Below are positions 26,521-36,272 of a DNA stretch of 64,000 nucleotides, piece by piece. The notes beneath the pieces were generated by a model. That model ran no database searches and was not told the origin of the DNA. It worked only from the letters and a program-made list of their open reading frames with translations. The DNA is taken from the NCBI RefSeq assembly GCF_021655115.1, contig NZ_PPXY01000019.1, positions 62,001 to 126,000 of the forward strand. Reading direction: 5' to 3'. The DNA is from Clostridium sp. Cult3. GTDB taxonomy: Bacteria; Bacillota; Clostridia; Tissierellales; Tepidimicrobiaceae. Within the stretch, counting starts at the first letter, position 1. Each line of letters starts with the position of its first letter. A program made the position numbers and the translations under genes.

Positions 26521-27459
26521 CTAATCCCTTAATGATTTCCCCGTTAATGATAAGAATACTTCCTCTAGAGAAGGTTCTTCAAAGTTTAAGCTTTTGATTT
26601 CTCCTTCATTTTTTTCTATGATTTTCAATAGAGATTCTAACTTAAAAATGTCCTCATCTATCAGCAATTTAATTATTCCTTCTTCCTCCACACATTCTTT
26701 AATTCCATTCATGCCCTTAATATCCAGTATCATTTCTCCTTTATAATTATCAATCCTTAAATTAACCCTATTGCTACTGCTAATTAAGGATTTGATTTGG
26801 AGTTTGCTACCATAAGCTATTTCCTGTCCTAAATCCATTATGAATATATTGTTACAAAGCATTTCTACTTCCTCCATATAGTGGGAAGTATAGATTATTG
26901 TAGTCTTATTTTCTCTATTGATGGTCTTTGTGAACTCAAATATATGGTTTCTAGATTGAGGATCTATTCCTACTGTTGGTTCATCCATTATCAAAATTCT
27001 GGGATGATGCATAATTGCTGCCGCTATATTTAACCTTCTCTTCATCCCTCCAGAAAATTTCTTCACCTTTTCCTTTTTCTTATCCTGTAATCCAATTATT
27101 TCTAATGCTTCATCTATCCTCTCCTTCAGAAGCTTCCCCTTCAGTCCATATAAGCTTCCAAAGAACTCCAAGTTATCATAAGCAGAAACATTATCCATTA
27201 AAGCCACTTCTTGAGGAACTAATCCTATTTGCTCTTTTACCTTGAGAGGCTTAAGTTTTATATCATATCCTCCTATGATCACTTCTCCTCCATGACTATC
27301 CCAAAGACCTGTCATAATATTTATCAAAGTGGATTTACCTGCTCCATTAGGTCCTATTAGTCCAAATATATCCCCTTCATCTACTGTAAAAGATACATTA
27401 TCCAGAACAATATTGTCATCAAACCGTTTAGTAATATTTTTGACTTCTATCAAAGACAT
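26521..27459 (-). CDS. ABC exporter ATP-binding protein
   Basis: ATPase of the ABC-2 exporter, 312 residues: Walker A GPNGAGKST (about 36-44), Q-loop VPQE, signature FSGGMKRRLNIA, Walker B ILIMDEPTVGID and switch His in TSHYMEE. The C-terminal 90 residues form the small extra domain (DUF4162-like) common in drug and bacteriocin exporters. A GGGG site lies seven bases before the ATG. A 95-base gap with two palindromes separates it from the response regulator gene. Confidence 0.92.
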   Translation of the reverse strand: MSLIEVKNITKRFDDNIVLDNVSFTVDEGDIFGLIGPNGAGKSTLINIMTGLWDSHGGEVIIGGYDIKLKPLKVKEQIGLVPQEVALMDNVSAYDNLEFFGSLYGLKGKLLKERIDEALEIIGLQDKKKEKVKKFSGGMKRRLNIAAAIMHHPRILIMDEPTVGIDPQSRNHIFEFTKTINRENKTTIIYTSHYMEEVEMLCNNIFIMDLGQEIAYGSKLQIKSLISSSNRVNLRIDNYKGEMILDIKGMNGIKECVEEEGIIKLLIDEDIFKLESLLKIIEKNEGEIKSLNFEEPSLEEVFLSLTGKSLRD

Positions 27460-27483
27460 AAAATTACCCCCTTAAACTTTCTA

Positions 27484-27554
27484 ATTATATAATAGAAAAT
27501 CTAAGAGGGTTTTGCCATTACCTTAAGTAACTATATACAGTGACTTAAGTCACT
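27484..27554 (-). promoter_or_regulatory. exporter promoter with two CTTAAG-centred palindromes
   Basis: A -10 TATAAT (27484-27489 on the minus strand) has no recognisable -35. Upstream lie TTACCTTAAGTAA (27518-27530) and the perfect palindrome AGTGACTTAAGTCACT (27539-27554). Their CTTAAG centres are 22 bases apart, two helical turns, at about -47 and -69 relative to the expected start. This is the pattern of an activator-dependent promoter, most simply one bound by the adjacent NarL-type response regulator. Confidence 0.55.
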
Positions 27555-28202
27555 TCATTCCACTAGTCCATTTTTAAAGGCAAAGATAACTATTTGGGTT
27601 CTATCCCTTAAATTCAATTTTGACAGGATGGTGGTTATATTGTTTTTTACTGTTCCTTCTGATAGATATAATTTTTCGCCTATTTCCTTATTGGTATGCC
27701 CCTTGGCCATTTCCCTAATTATTGTAAGTTCCCTATCTGTAAGGCCGTAGCTTTTAGCTTCTTTAATGGCTTTCTGTTCTTCTGGTATATTTGACAATAT
27801 TTTGTTAGCAATCTCAGGATGAACCACAATATTCCCTTTAATAGCTGCCTTTATCCCTTCGCATATTAGATCATAGGAACTGTCCTTGAGTAGATAACCT
27901 GAAGCCCCATATTTTAATGCCTCCTGTATATATTCCATATCGCTAAAAGTGGTGAGTATCAATATCTTTATATCTTCAAACTCTTCTTTGATGATCTTTG
28001 TACCTAATACACCATCACATTTAGGCATTCTAATATCCATCAGTATTATATCTACTGGATTTTCCCTACAAAAATCTAGGGCAGCACAGCCATCTTCCCT
28101 TAAACCTACAACTTGAATATCCTCATAGGTAGATAAGATTATTTTTAGACCTTCCCTTATTAATTTTTCATCATCTACTATTAATACCTTGATCTTTTCC
28201 AT
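27555..28202 (-). CDS. NarL/LuxR-type response regulator
   Basis: Transcription factor of 215 residues. The receiver domain has the acidic pocket (Asp10/Asp11 in VDDE), the phospho-acceptor Asp in LMDIRMP (about residue 56) and Lys in LLKDSS (about 106); the C-terminal LuxR-type HTH spans about 148-212 (LTDREL...GHTNKEIGEKLYLSEGTVKNN). AGGAGA precedes the ATG. It lies nine bases after its sensor kinase gene and directly upstream of the ABC-2 exporter, its likely target. Confidence 0.93.
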   Translation of the reverse strand: MEKIKVLIVDDEKLIREGLKIILSTYEDIQVVGLREDGCAALDFCRENPVDIILMDIRMPKCDGVLGTKIIKEEFEDIKILILTTFSDMEYIQEALKYGASGYLLKDSSYDLICEGIKAAIKGNIVVHPEIANKILSNIPEEQKAIKEAKSYGLTDRELTIIREMAKGHTNKEIGEKLYLSEGTVKNNITTILSKLNLRDRTQIVIFAFKNGLVE

Positions 28203-28211
28203 AACATTCTC

Positions 28212-29369
28212 CTAAAAAGCTAAGTGTTCCATAGGTTTTAAAACAACCCTTAATACAAAGCCCTTTCCTCTTTTAGTATTATACTCTATCTGCCCATCCA
28301 ATTCCCTTACCCTTTCCCAAATATTTGTAAGACCCATACCTTTTTCTAATTTATCTACACCTTGTCCATTGTCTTGAAGGGTTAATATGAGCTCATCCTC
28401 ATTATAGTTCATGTATATATTGACCTTGCTAGCCTTTCCGTGGCGAAGGGAGTTGGATAGGAACTCCTGTACTATTCTATAGATAACAAGAGCCTGTTCT
28501 TCACTCAAAGGCCACTTCTCCTTTGTAAATCTAAAAATCACATCTACTCCAGTAAGCTTAGTAAACTCCCTTATCATCTCTTCAATAGCTAATATATTTT
28601 CATATTCCTCAAATCGTCTTGGTTTTAACTGCCTTAAAGCAACTCTTATTTCCTCTAGCCCATTTTTAGCAAATTGATTGAGATTTCTTGCCATCTCAGC
28701 TGCGGCATTTCCATCTAATACTGCTATTTTTTCTATAGCCCCTAATTGGATTATTATGGTAGATAGGCTATGTCCAACGCTATCATGAATTTCTCTAGAT
28801 ATTCTATTTCTCTCCCGCAAGGTTGCCAATTCCTTTATAGAATCTGCATATATTTCCAAATCCCTATTAGCTTTTAGTAAGTTTTCCTCAGAAATTCTAA
28901 GTTTATCGTAAAAACCTTTTGCTTTTATTAACCTACTGTATTCCTCTTTAATATAGTAGGTTAATAATGCTAATATTAATAAAATCCCTATGTTGGATAT
29001 CACTATATGGATGCTTAAAGCCTTAGTCATTAAAATCATCGTCAGCATAGCTCCTCCGCTAGTTATAATCGATAATTTAGGTCTTAATAATAAAATACCA
29101 TCCATCATTCCAACTATTAAATAAAATAGACTCCAACCTCCATAACTCACATGACAAATATAAGAGATAATCAACTCCAGTATTATGGATAGAAAAACTA
29201 TCTTTTCCCTATGCCTAAATGCAAAAAATCTAATCTGGTTATTTATTATCAGTAGCAACAACAAAATTACCCCAAAAGCATCTATGTAGTTTTTCTCAAT
29301 GGATATTATGCTAAATATCAAAATAGATAAGGTAAAATACCTTGTAATTAACAACTTTTTATTTTCCAT
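28212..29369 (-). CDS. sensor histidine kinase (HisKA_3, DesK/NarX-like)
   Basis: Membrane sensor of 385 residues with five to six N-terminal helices (about 7-155) and almost no extracytoplasmic loops, suggesting it senses the membrane itself or works with the exporter. A short coiled coil leads to the HisKA_3 dimerisation domain with the phospho-acceptor His in SREIHDSVGHSLST (about residue 200) and a C-terminal ATPase domain (LQDNGQGVDKLEKGMGLTN). First gene of the kinase-regulator-exporter group; the ATG follows AGGTG. Confidence 0.92.
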   Translation of the reverse strand: MENKKLLITRYFTLSILIFSIISIEKNYIDAFGVILLLLLIINNQIRFFAFRHREKIVFLSIILELIISYICHVSYGGWSLFYLIVGMMDGILLLRPKLSIITSGGAMLTMILMTKALSIHIVISNIGILLILALLTYYIKEEYSRLIKAKGFYDKLRISEENLLKANRDLEIYADSIKELATLRERNRISREIHDSVGHSLSTIIIQLGAIEKIAVLDGNAAAEMARNLNQFAKNGLEEIRVALRQLKPRRFEEYENILAIEEMIREFTKLTGVDVIFRFTKEKWPLSEEQALVIYRIVQEFLSNSLRHGKASKVNIYMNYNEDELILTLQDNGQGVDKLEKGMGLTNIWERVRELDGQIEYNTKRGKGFVLRVVLKPMEHLAF

Positions 29370-29608
29370 AATTTCACCTAAATATTATATTTAACCTAAT
29401 GTTATAATAATATCTACTTTAATACAATACCAAATCTATTATTACATGATTAACATACTCATCCTAGGATATAATCCTTGGTAGTAAATATATATATTGA
29501 TTAATGTTTTTTATTGTGATACCATTTTTCATATATACTTTAAACCATTGCATTAGCAAGCACAAGTAATTTTCATAAATAGTTTAAATACAAGAAAGGA
29601 GAAAATAT

Positions 29609-30694
29609 ATGAAAGCCAATGTGTACGTACTCTATGGAGGTAAATCAGTAGAACATGAAGTATCATTAAAGTCTGCATCAGCAATATTGAATGCTTTAGA
29701 TAGAGATAAATTTAACGTTTATCCCGTATTTATTACAAAGGAAGGTATATGGTGTAGTTTAGGATTATTAGATGAAGAGATAAAGAGTGTAGATCAGCTA
29801 CAGATAAAACCTACCACCACTGTAGCTAAGTCCATAGGAGAATTCTTAGCTACAGATTTTAAAGAAGGAGAAAAGAACATCATCTTCCCTGCTATTCATG
29901 GAATTAACGGAGAAGATGGTACTATACAGGGTCTCTTAGAATTAATCGATGTTCCCTATGTGGGAAATGAAGTGCTATCTTCAGCAGCGGGAATGGACAA
30001 GGTAATAATGAGGGATATATTTGCTAAACATGGTATACCTCAAACAAAATATACTTCCATTAGATTACATAATTGGAAAGAGGATGAAGGAAAAAGTTAT
30101 CAACAGGTAGAGAACAAAATTGGCTACCCTTGCTATGTTAAACCTGCTAATTCTGGTTCTAGCGTTGGAATATCTAGGGCTGAAAATAGGGAAGAACTTG
30201 AAAAGTCCTTTCAAGAAGCCTTCAAATATGATTGTAAAATAATCGTAGAGAAAGAGGTAATCGGCAGAGAAATGCAAACCTCCGTTGTGGGAAATGATGA
30301 ACCTAAAGCTTCCGTATCGGGAGAGTTCATCATGGAAAGAGCGTTCTTCGATTATAATGCTAAATATATAGATGGTACAATAACTCCTGTAGTCCCAGCT
30401 AGGTTGGAACCATCAGTAGCAGATGAAGTACGGGAAATGGCAGTTAAATCCTTTAAGGTGTTAAATTGTTATGGCCTTGCAAGAGTAGATATATTCGTCA
30501 CTGATGATAATAAGGTATTGGTCAATGAAGTAAATACGATGCCTGGCTTTACAGCATTGAGTATGACCCCTGTACTATGGGAAGCCACCAATGGCACTAC
30601 CTATGCTGAACTAATCGAATGGTTAATAGAATTGGCCTTTGAAAGATATGATCAAAAGAAATCCATTTTGTGTACGAGGGGCGTTGAAGAATGA
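29609..30694 (+). CDS. ddl: D-alanine--D-alanine ligase
   Basis: Cytoplasmic ATP-grasp enzyme that makes the D-Ala-D-Ala dipeptide of peptidoglycan precursors. In 361 residues it shows the N-terminal LYGGKSVEHEVSLKSA motif, HGINGEDGTIQGLLEL, the ATP-binding CYVKPANSGSSVGI block, and the metal-binding VLVNEVNTMPGFT. The length and an insertion between the halves suit the longer (VanA/DdlA-like) class; I see no residue change that would indicate D-lactate specificity but cannot exclude it. AAAGGAG precedes the ATG; the gene overlaps murF by four bases (ATGA). Confidence 0.94.
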   Translation: MKANVYVLYGGKSVEHEVSLKSASAILNALDRDKFNVYPVFITKEGIWCSLGLLDEEIKSVDQLQIKPTTTVAKSIGEFLATDFKEGEKNIIFPAIHGINGEDGTIQGLLELIDVPYVGNEVLSSAAGMDKVIMRDIFAKHGIPQTKYTSIRLHNWKEDEGKSYQQVENKIGYPCYVKPANSGSSVGISRAENREELEKSFQEAFKYDCKIIVEKEVIGREMQTSVVGNDEPKASVSGEFIMERAFFDYNAKYIDGTITPVVPARLEPSVADEVREMAVKSFKVLNCYGLARVDIFVTDDNKVLVNEVNTMPGFTALSMTPVLWEATNGTTYAELIEWLIELAFERYDQKKSILCTRGVEE

Positions 30695-32097
30695 TAAAGC
30701 GTCGATTAATAGAAATACAAGAAATGGCTAAAGGATTTAACCTAGCAAAAGAATATGAAAAAGTTTATATTGAAGGAGTATCTACGGACTCTAGAAGTAT
30801 TAAAAAAGGACAACTATTCGTCCCCTTAATAGGAGAAAACTTCAATGGTCATGATTTCATAGAACAGGCAATAGAAAAAGGTGCTGCTGCCACTCTATGG
30901 TCTCAGAATGAGCCAGTTCCCTCTGAGGATTTCCCCTTCATATTGGTAGAAGATACCTTAGAAGCTCTTCAGAGTTTGGCCAAAGAATATCGGAATCAAT
31001 TGGATATTAAAGTAATAGGCATAACTGGCAGTAATGGAAAAACTTCGACAAAGGATATTTTAGCTAGCCTATTAAGCACCAAATATAAAACTCAAAAAAC
31101 CCTAGGGAACCTAAACAACCATATAGGTACTCCCCTTACTATTTTGAGTCTAGATGAGGATACTGAAATAGCCGTCATCGAAATGGGTACTGACAATTTC
31201 GGGCAGATATCCCTATTGACTTCTATAGCTAAACCAGATGTAGGTATAATAACCAACATTGGAGAAGCTCATCTGGAAGGTTTAAAGACTAAGGAAAATA
31301 TTGCAAAAGCAAAATTTGAAATATTAGAAGGGTTGAATCCAGAAGGTCTATTCCTATATTGTGGAGATGATCCAATACTTAATAAAACAACGGAAAAAAT
31401 TAGTATTATTCAGAAGATATCTACCTATGGCACAGAAGAAACTAACGATTATCGCTGTGAACTAAATATGGTAGATGACAATGGCATATCCTTTAGATTG
31501 AAATCCCCCTATGAGCAGGATTACTTTTTACCGATGCTAGGAAGCCACAATATGCTCAACGCAACAGGAGCTATTGCAGTGGCTAGATATTTTGATGTTC
31601 CAGTGGATTCCATCCAAGAAGGCTTATACCATGTGGAGAAAACTGGCATGAGAAATGAGCTAGTCTTTGCAGAAGGATTTACCATATTGAACGACTCCTA
31701 CAAATCCAATCCAGCTAGCCTTTTAGCTGCACTAGATACACTATACACTATGAAACAATATAAGCAGAAGATAGTAGTCCTTGGAGATATGCTGGGGCTT
31801 GGAGAACAAGAGATAAAAATGCACGAAGATATAGGAGTAAAGATAGATCCTGAAGAAATAGAATATGTATTTACCATTGGCCCTTTGGCAGCATACATAG
31901 CCAAAACAGCCGGGCTAAATTTCGAAAAGAATAAAGTAATATCTTGTAGAAACAAAACTCAACTGATTGAAAAATTAAAAAAGGTCATCAAGCCTAATTC
32001 CATTATTTTAGTAAAGGCTTCTAGACCTTTGGAGTTAGAAGAGGTAGTAGAAAAATTAAAAGAGGAAGTAATTATATCCCAAGATGAAGTAGTATAG
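30691..32097 (+). CDS. murF: UDP-MurNAc-tripeptide--D-Ala-D-Ala ligase
   Basis: Adds the dipeptide made by Ddl to UDP-MurNAc-tripeptide, the last cytoplasmic step of precursor synthesis. The 468-residue Mur ligase has the N-terminal UDP-binding domain (VSTDSRSIKKGQLFVPL), the ATP-binding GITGSNGKTSTKD loop (about 110-122), the central NNHIGTPLTIL and EMGTDNFGQI motifs, and the C-terminal DSYKSNPASLLAALD block. The ATGA overlap with ddl couples translation of two consecutive enzymes. Confidence 0.95.
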   Translation: MIKRRLIEIQEMAKGFNLAKEYEKVYIEGVSTDSRSIKKGQLFVPLIGENFNGHDFIEQAIEKGAAATLWSQNEPVPSEDFPFILVEDTLEALQSLAKEYRNQLDIKVIGITGSNGKTSTKDILASLLSTKYKTQKTLGNLNNHIGTPLTILSLDEDTEIAVIEMGTDNFGQISLLTSIAKPDVGIITNIGEAHLEGLKTKENIAKAKFEILEGLNPEGLFLYCGDDPILNKTTEKISIIQKISTYGTEETNDYRCELNMVDDNGISFRLKSPYEQDYFLPMLGSHNMLNATGAIAVARYFDVPVDSIQEGLYHVEKTGMRNELVFAEGFTILNDSYKSNPASLLAALDTLYTMKQYKQKIVVLGDMLGLGEQEIKMHEDIGVKIDPEEIEYVFTIGPLAAYIAKTAGLNFEKNKVISCRNKTQLIEKLKKVIKPNSIILVKASRPLELEEVVEKLKEEVIISQDEVV

Positions 32098-32101
32098 TTC
32101 T

Positions 32102-32133
32102 AAATCGGTGAAGAAACTTCTTCACCGATTTTT
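32102..32133. terminator. bidirectional terminator
   Basis: A 14-base perfect inverted repeat (aaatcggtgaagaa and complement, two-base centre) with flanking T and A runs between convergent murF and recQ. Confidence 0.85.
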
Positions 32134-34300
32134 AATTCAATTTATTTTTTATTATGACTATTTTTATATCCTCATAGCTTATTTCTTCAGGAAGAGCCTC
32201 TTTAATGGGTCTTAATCTTTCCAGTCCTATTTCATCTATGGCAGATAGTATCTTTTTTTCTTTATTAGGATCATCAATAAACCTAGACCAATCTACCCTA
32301 TTACCCCTCTCTTCACACTTTTCCAAATGCTTTATTATAGTATTAGGAGTAAAGTCCCTCTTTTTAGCAATCTGCCCTAGGGACAAACCTTCTAAATAGC
32401 AGTCATAAGTCAACTCATATCTATCCTTGGATTCCCTTTCTATTGACCTTTCTATCTCTACCCTTTTAATGGTAGAAGTATCTATTTTCTTTCTATCCAC
32501 ATAATCCCTAATGATATTGATAAAATCTTCTCCGTAATTTTCATATTTCTTAAAACCTATACCCTTTATCCTTAAAAATTGTTCCTTATCCTGGGGAAAG
32601 TAGGTAGCCATCTCCTTTAAAGTTAAATCATGAAATATAATAAATGGGGCTACACCCTTTTGTTGAGCCAATCCATATCTAAATTCTCTCAGTTCTTCAA
32701 ACAATTCTTGATCATAATTTTCATCTATATACTCTAAATCTAAAGTCCTCTTCCTGGTAATCTGTTTTGCTTCTAGTAGATCCTTTTTATGAAATACCTT
32801 TACCTCCCCTTTTAATACTGGAATGGAAGCTGGTGTTAATTTTAAAACAGGATATTTGTCCGCTGTCATAAGGATGTAATCCATAGCTACTAAAGTCATG
32901 ATAATCTCCTTTAAAGCTGGTTCTGAATATTCCTTCATAATCCCGTAGGTAGATAAATTATCTAGCCCTAAATCCAATATCCTCTTGTTTTTAGAACCCC
33001 TTAATATATGGGTTATCATAGTCGCCCCATATCTTTCCCGCACCCTGTATATACAGGATAAGATCTTCTGGGATTCTATCGTAATATCCACCATCTCCGA
33101 TTGGCTTATGCAGTTGCCACAATTATTACATTTTTCATCTTCTATTTCCTCACCAAAATAATTCAATATATTATTTCTTAGACAATCGTTGGTATTACAA
33201 TAATCTACCAAGTACTGAAGATTTGTATACAACATAGTTTCCCTTTCTGGAGAGAGGGTACTACTCTGAATTATATATTTTTGTTTAACTATATCCCCTG
33301 GAGAATAGAGGAGTATACAATCGCTAGGCTCTCCATCCCTTCCTGCCCTCCCTGCCTCTTGATAATAGGCTTCCATATTTTTAGGCATATTATAATGGAT
33401 AACAAATCTAATGTTCGGCTTATCTATACCTAGACCAAAGGCATTGGTGGCTACAATTATCCTTGATCGATTGTGTATAAAATCCTCCTGATTTCTGCCT
33501 CGTACATCGTCGGCCATCCCGCCATGATAAGCTACAGCAGATATGTTTTTATCTTGTAATCTCTTAGTTAAGGATTCTACAGTCTTTCTAGTAGCACAGT
33601 ATATTATCCCAGATTCCTCCTGAAAGTTGTCCTCTAAATAATTCATTAAATAGTTAAATTTATCCTTAGCCTTTACCACTTGATAAAATAAATTAGGTCT
33701 ATCAAATCCTACTACGGATATTAAAGGATTTTTTAATCCGATCAGCCTATTTATCTCATCTACAATTTCCTTGGTGGCAGTAGCTGTATAAGCTGACACT
33801 ATAGGCCTTTTATTTAAGCTATTAATAAACCTAGGTATCTCAAGATAACTAGGTCTAAAGTCATGACCCCATTGGCTTATACAGTGGGCCTCATCTATAG
33901 CAACCATAGAAATATCTATATCCTTTGCCAAATTTAATAATTGATATGTATTCAACCTCTCTGGCGCCACATATACTATCTTGTACTTACCTTTCTTTAT
34001 CCCCTCTATTCTATGGCATTGCTCCTTTTGGTCTAATGTACTATTTATATAGGTTCCATCTATGCCTATTTCCTCAAGGGAATCCACTTGGTCTTTCATC
34101 AAGGCTATTAGGGGAGAAATGACTAGAGTTATTCCATCAAACAAAATGGCAGGTAGCTGATAGCAAAGGGATTTACCACCACCAGTAGGCATTACCCCTA
34201 AAACATCCCTTCCCTTGAGAGTCCCTTCTATCAATTTTTCTTGCCCCTTTTTAAATTCATCATATCCAAAATATGTCTTTAATGCTTCATACATAACCAT
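32132..34300 (-). CDS. recQ: ATP-dependent DNA helicase RecQ
   Basis: 3'-5' DNA helicase of repair and recombination, 722 residues. The helicase core has Walker A MPTGGGKS (about 38-44), DEAH in AIDEAHCISQWGHDFRPSY, and AGRAGRDG. The RecQ zinc site follows (CLRNN...CNNCGNC, about 380-405), then winged-helix RQC, an HRDC domain (about 515-595) and a C-terminal helix-turn-helix (LSLGQIAKKRDFTPNTIIKHL), an extension typical of Firmicute RecQ. AGGGGG precedes the ATG at 34300; a second ATG two codons later is possible. Confidence 0.94.
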   Translation of the reverse strand: MVMYEALKTYFGYDEFKKGQEKLIEGTLKGRDVLGVMPTGGGKSLCYQLPAILFDGITLVISPLIALMKDQVDSLEEIGIDGTYINSTLDQKEQCHRIEGIKKGKYKIVYVAPERLNTYQLLNLAKDIDISMVAIDEAHCISQWGHDFRPSYLEIPRFINSLNKRPIVSAYTATATKEIVDEINRLIGLKNPLISVVGFDRPNLFYQVVKAKDKFNYLMNYLEDNFQEESGIIYCATRKTVESLTKRLQDKNISAVAYHGGMADDVRGRNQEDFIHNRSRIIVATNAFGLGIDKPNIRFVIHYNMPKNMEAYYQEAGRAGRDGEPSDCILLYSPGDIVKQKYIIQSSTLSPERETMLYTNLQYLVDYCNTNDCLRNNILNYFGEEIEDEKCNNCGNCISQSEMVDITIESQKILSCIYRVRERYGATMITHILRGSKNKRILDLGLDNLSTYGIMKEYSEPALKEIIMTLVAMDYILMTADKYPVLKLTPASIPVLKGEVKVFHKKDLLEAKQITRKRTLDLEYIDENYDQELFEELREFRYGLAQQKGVAPFIIFHDLTLKEMATYFPQDKEQFLRIKGIGFKKYENYGEDFINIIRDYVDRKKIDTSTIKRVEIERSIERESKDRYELTYDCYLEGLSLGQIAKKRDFTPNTIIKHLEKCEERGNRVDWSRFIDDPNKEKKILSAIDEIGLERLRPIKEALPEEISYEDIKIVIIKNKLN

Positions 34301-34374
34301 ATCATATCCCCCTGTACTTTTATATTACAACATACGACATTCATAAGCCAGATGGACTATAAATACATATTATA

Positions 34375-34512
34375 TCATTGTTTTCTATTAATAAAGAGGT
34401 AATTCCCTTTCCACCAGAGCCAAACCTTGTCCTTATTGTCTAAAAGATATGCTTTCCTATCCACAATAATAAAACTAACTCTATTATCATCAACAAAAGA
34501 TATTTTAGTAGT
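34375..34512 (-). pseudogene. possible coding remnant without a start
   Basis: The gap between the PLD-type gene and recQ holds an open stretch of 45 codons on the minus strand ending in TGA at 34375-34377. Its translation looks protein-like (NRVSFIIVDRKAYLLD followed by a Trp-rich VWLWWKGNYL), but there is no ATG and no ribosome site before the only in-frame GTG. It may be the end of a decayed gene or a chance frame. Confidence 0.25.
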
Positions 34513-34530
34513 TTAAGTTCACTAGTTAAT

Positions 34531-35970
34531 CTACAACATAAATTCAAAGAAATAAACTACAATGGAAAATACTTTGATTATTATTTTCTTTACCAATGGA
34601 ACTTTTCTAGGCTTAATTTTATGATTCCCTATATAATCATAATTTTCCCCTACCAACAGACTTTGCTCTATATATTTTTCCATTTCATATTCCAAATGCT
34701 CAGCAAATTGTTCACTATCAATGATAACCATAGTCTCTGTGCTTAAATGAACGCTTCTAGAATCAAAATTAAAGGACCCTACAGCTGATATCCTCTTATC
34801 AAATATGTAGGATTTAGCATGGATAGAGCCAGGGCCTTGAAATTCATATACATTGGCTTTAGTATCTGCTATATTCTTCCTGTGATTCATATAGCCAGAT
34901 ATAGCAAAGGGGTTGGGACTTACAGCTAATGAATTGGTCAATATATCTATATCTTCCGCGGTAATATCTTTATCCCTTAGGCTTTTAACCATACCCCTAG
35001 TGGGGATAATATAGGGACTTTGAAGTAATATAGACTCCTCCGCATCTTCCGCTAAGTTAATCAACTCATACCAACACCAAGGCTCCTTGTTTAAACGCTC
35101 TATAGGATTGTGTATCAAGGTAATCTTCTTGGTTGGCAAGGATAAGTCTGCCCAGTTAAAGGAATTGTCAAATATCTCTGGATTAATTTTTTTCATATCC
35201 TCAAGCCTTTGCTTTAGATATTGGGACTTTTTATAGCCTTTTTCCTGCTCCCTTTCTGTTAATTCCGTGGTTGGATATCTGGAAAATTCATGATTCCACA
35301 CTTGATTGAAATAATCCTTTAGTTGGGAGATTACACTTGATTGAAAATGTGCTTCATCTGTGTTTAATATGAGTACATCCCTATCGTTAACTACAGCTAT
35401 ATTGGAATCATCTTGAGCAAAATACTTGTCACCAATATTCCTACCACCAATAATTGCTAATTTGTTATCCGCTATGATGAACTTGTCATGGAGTCTATTA
35501 TTCCACGTCCAAGGCTTCAGCAGAGTAAAAGGTTCATAAAATTTTAGTTCTATATTTGGATGATCTGCAAAGGCATATATTACATCTTTAAGATTACCTT
35601 CCAGGTGATGAAAAACTCCATCTAATATGAAACGTACCTTAACTCCCCTATCCGCCGCCTCTATTATACTGCCTAAAAATATATCTGTGGATACTCCATC
35701 GTGGATAGTATAATAGGATATATCCAAAGTCTCCTTAGCTCTTTCTATTAAATCCACCCGGACTAGGCCAGAATAGTATCGTTCTTCAATAAGAGCTACT
35801 CGATCTTGTCCAATGCCTTCTCCATAAAATCTGTCTACTGGATGGCTAGATAAATACCTACTATCCTTTGGTTTTTGAAAACCAAATATTAAAACTCCAA
35901 ATACAAATGCATATATGAGATAGACGGTTAAAGCATATTTTATATAGATACCTATGTTTTTACAATCCAT
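34531..35970 (-). CDS. phospholipase D-fold protein (cardiolipin synthase-like)
   Basis: A 479-residue protein with one N-terminal membrane helix (about 9-30) and two PLD catalytic motifs: HDKFIIADNKLAIIGGRN (first HKD) and HAKSYIFDKRISAVGSFNFD (second HKD), both complete. A hydrophobic C-terminal segment (about 460-478) may re-enter the membrane. It therefore probably transfers or hydrolyses phosphatidyl groups at the membrane; true cardiolipin synthases usually have two N-terminal helices, so the exact activity is open. AGAGGGG precedes the ATG. It appears monocistronic. Confidence 0.85.
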   Translation of the reverse strand: MDCKNIGIYIKYALTVYLIYAFVFGVLIFGFQKPKDSRYLSSHPVDRFYGEGIGQDRVALIEERYYSGLVRVDLIERAKETLDISYYTIHDGVSTDIFLGSIIEAADRGVKVRFILDGVFHHLEGNLKDVIYAFADHPNIELKFYEPFTLLKPWTWNNRLHDKFIIADNKLAIIGGRNIGDKYFAQDDSNIAVVNDRDVLILNTDEAHFQSSVISQLKDYFNQVWNHEFSRYPTTELTEREQEKGYKKSQYLKQRLEDMKKINPEIFDNSFNWADLSLPTKKITLIHNPIERLNKEPWCWYELINLAEDAEESILLQSPYIIPTRGMVKSLRDKDITAEDIDILTNSLAVSPNPFAISGYMNHRKNIADTKANVYEFQGPGSIHAKSYIFDKRISAVGSFNFDSRSVHLSTETMVIIDSEQFAEHLEYEMEKYIEQSLLVGENYDYIGNHKIKPRKVPLVKKIIIKVFSIVVYFFEFML

Positions 35971-36272
35971 TTTATAGCCCCTCTTTTCGCGAATACATTA
36001 TTCAATAATCAAGAACTTGTCCTATACAATATACCCTTTTCCGTAATGTTTAATTTTATATCATATACAAACATTTATATCCCTATTATAACATTAATTT
36101 TATGCTCCTTCACTGCAGTCCAATACTATATCCTTTTCTATATAGTGTTTTCCCAATATTGTGATAATTTGTTAGACTATGATATATATAATTGATATAA
36201 TTATATTAATACTTTTGACTATTTCATAAAGTATGATCTATAAAAAACAATTATTTCAAAGGGGGTAAGCAA
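35971..36272. other. intergenic region between divergent PLD-type gene and tldD
   Basis: About 300 bases of very AT-rich sequence without a convincing gene. It must carry both divergent promoters; only the rightward one is recognisable. Confidence 0.5.
36215..36244 (+). promoter_or_regulatory. probable promoter of tldD-tldE
   Basis: -35 TTGACT (36215-36220), 18-base spacer, -10 TATAAA (36239-36244); the tldD ATG follows about 30 bases later behind AAAGGGGG. Confidence 0.55.
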
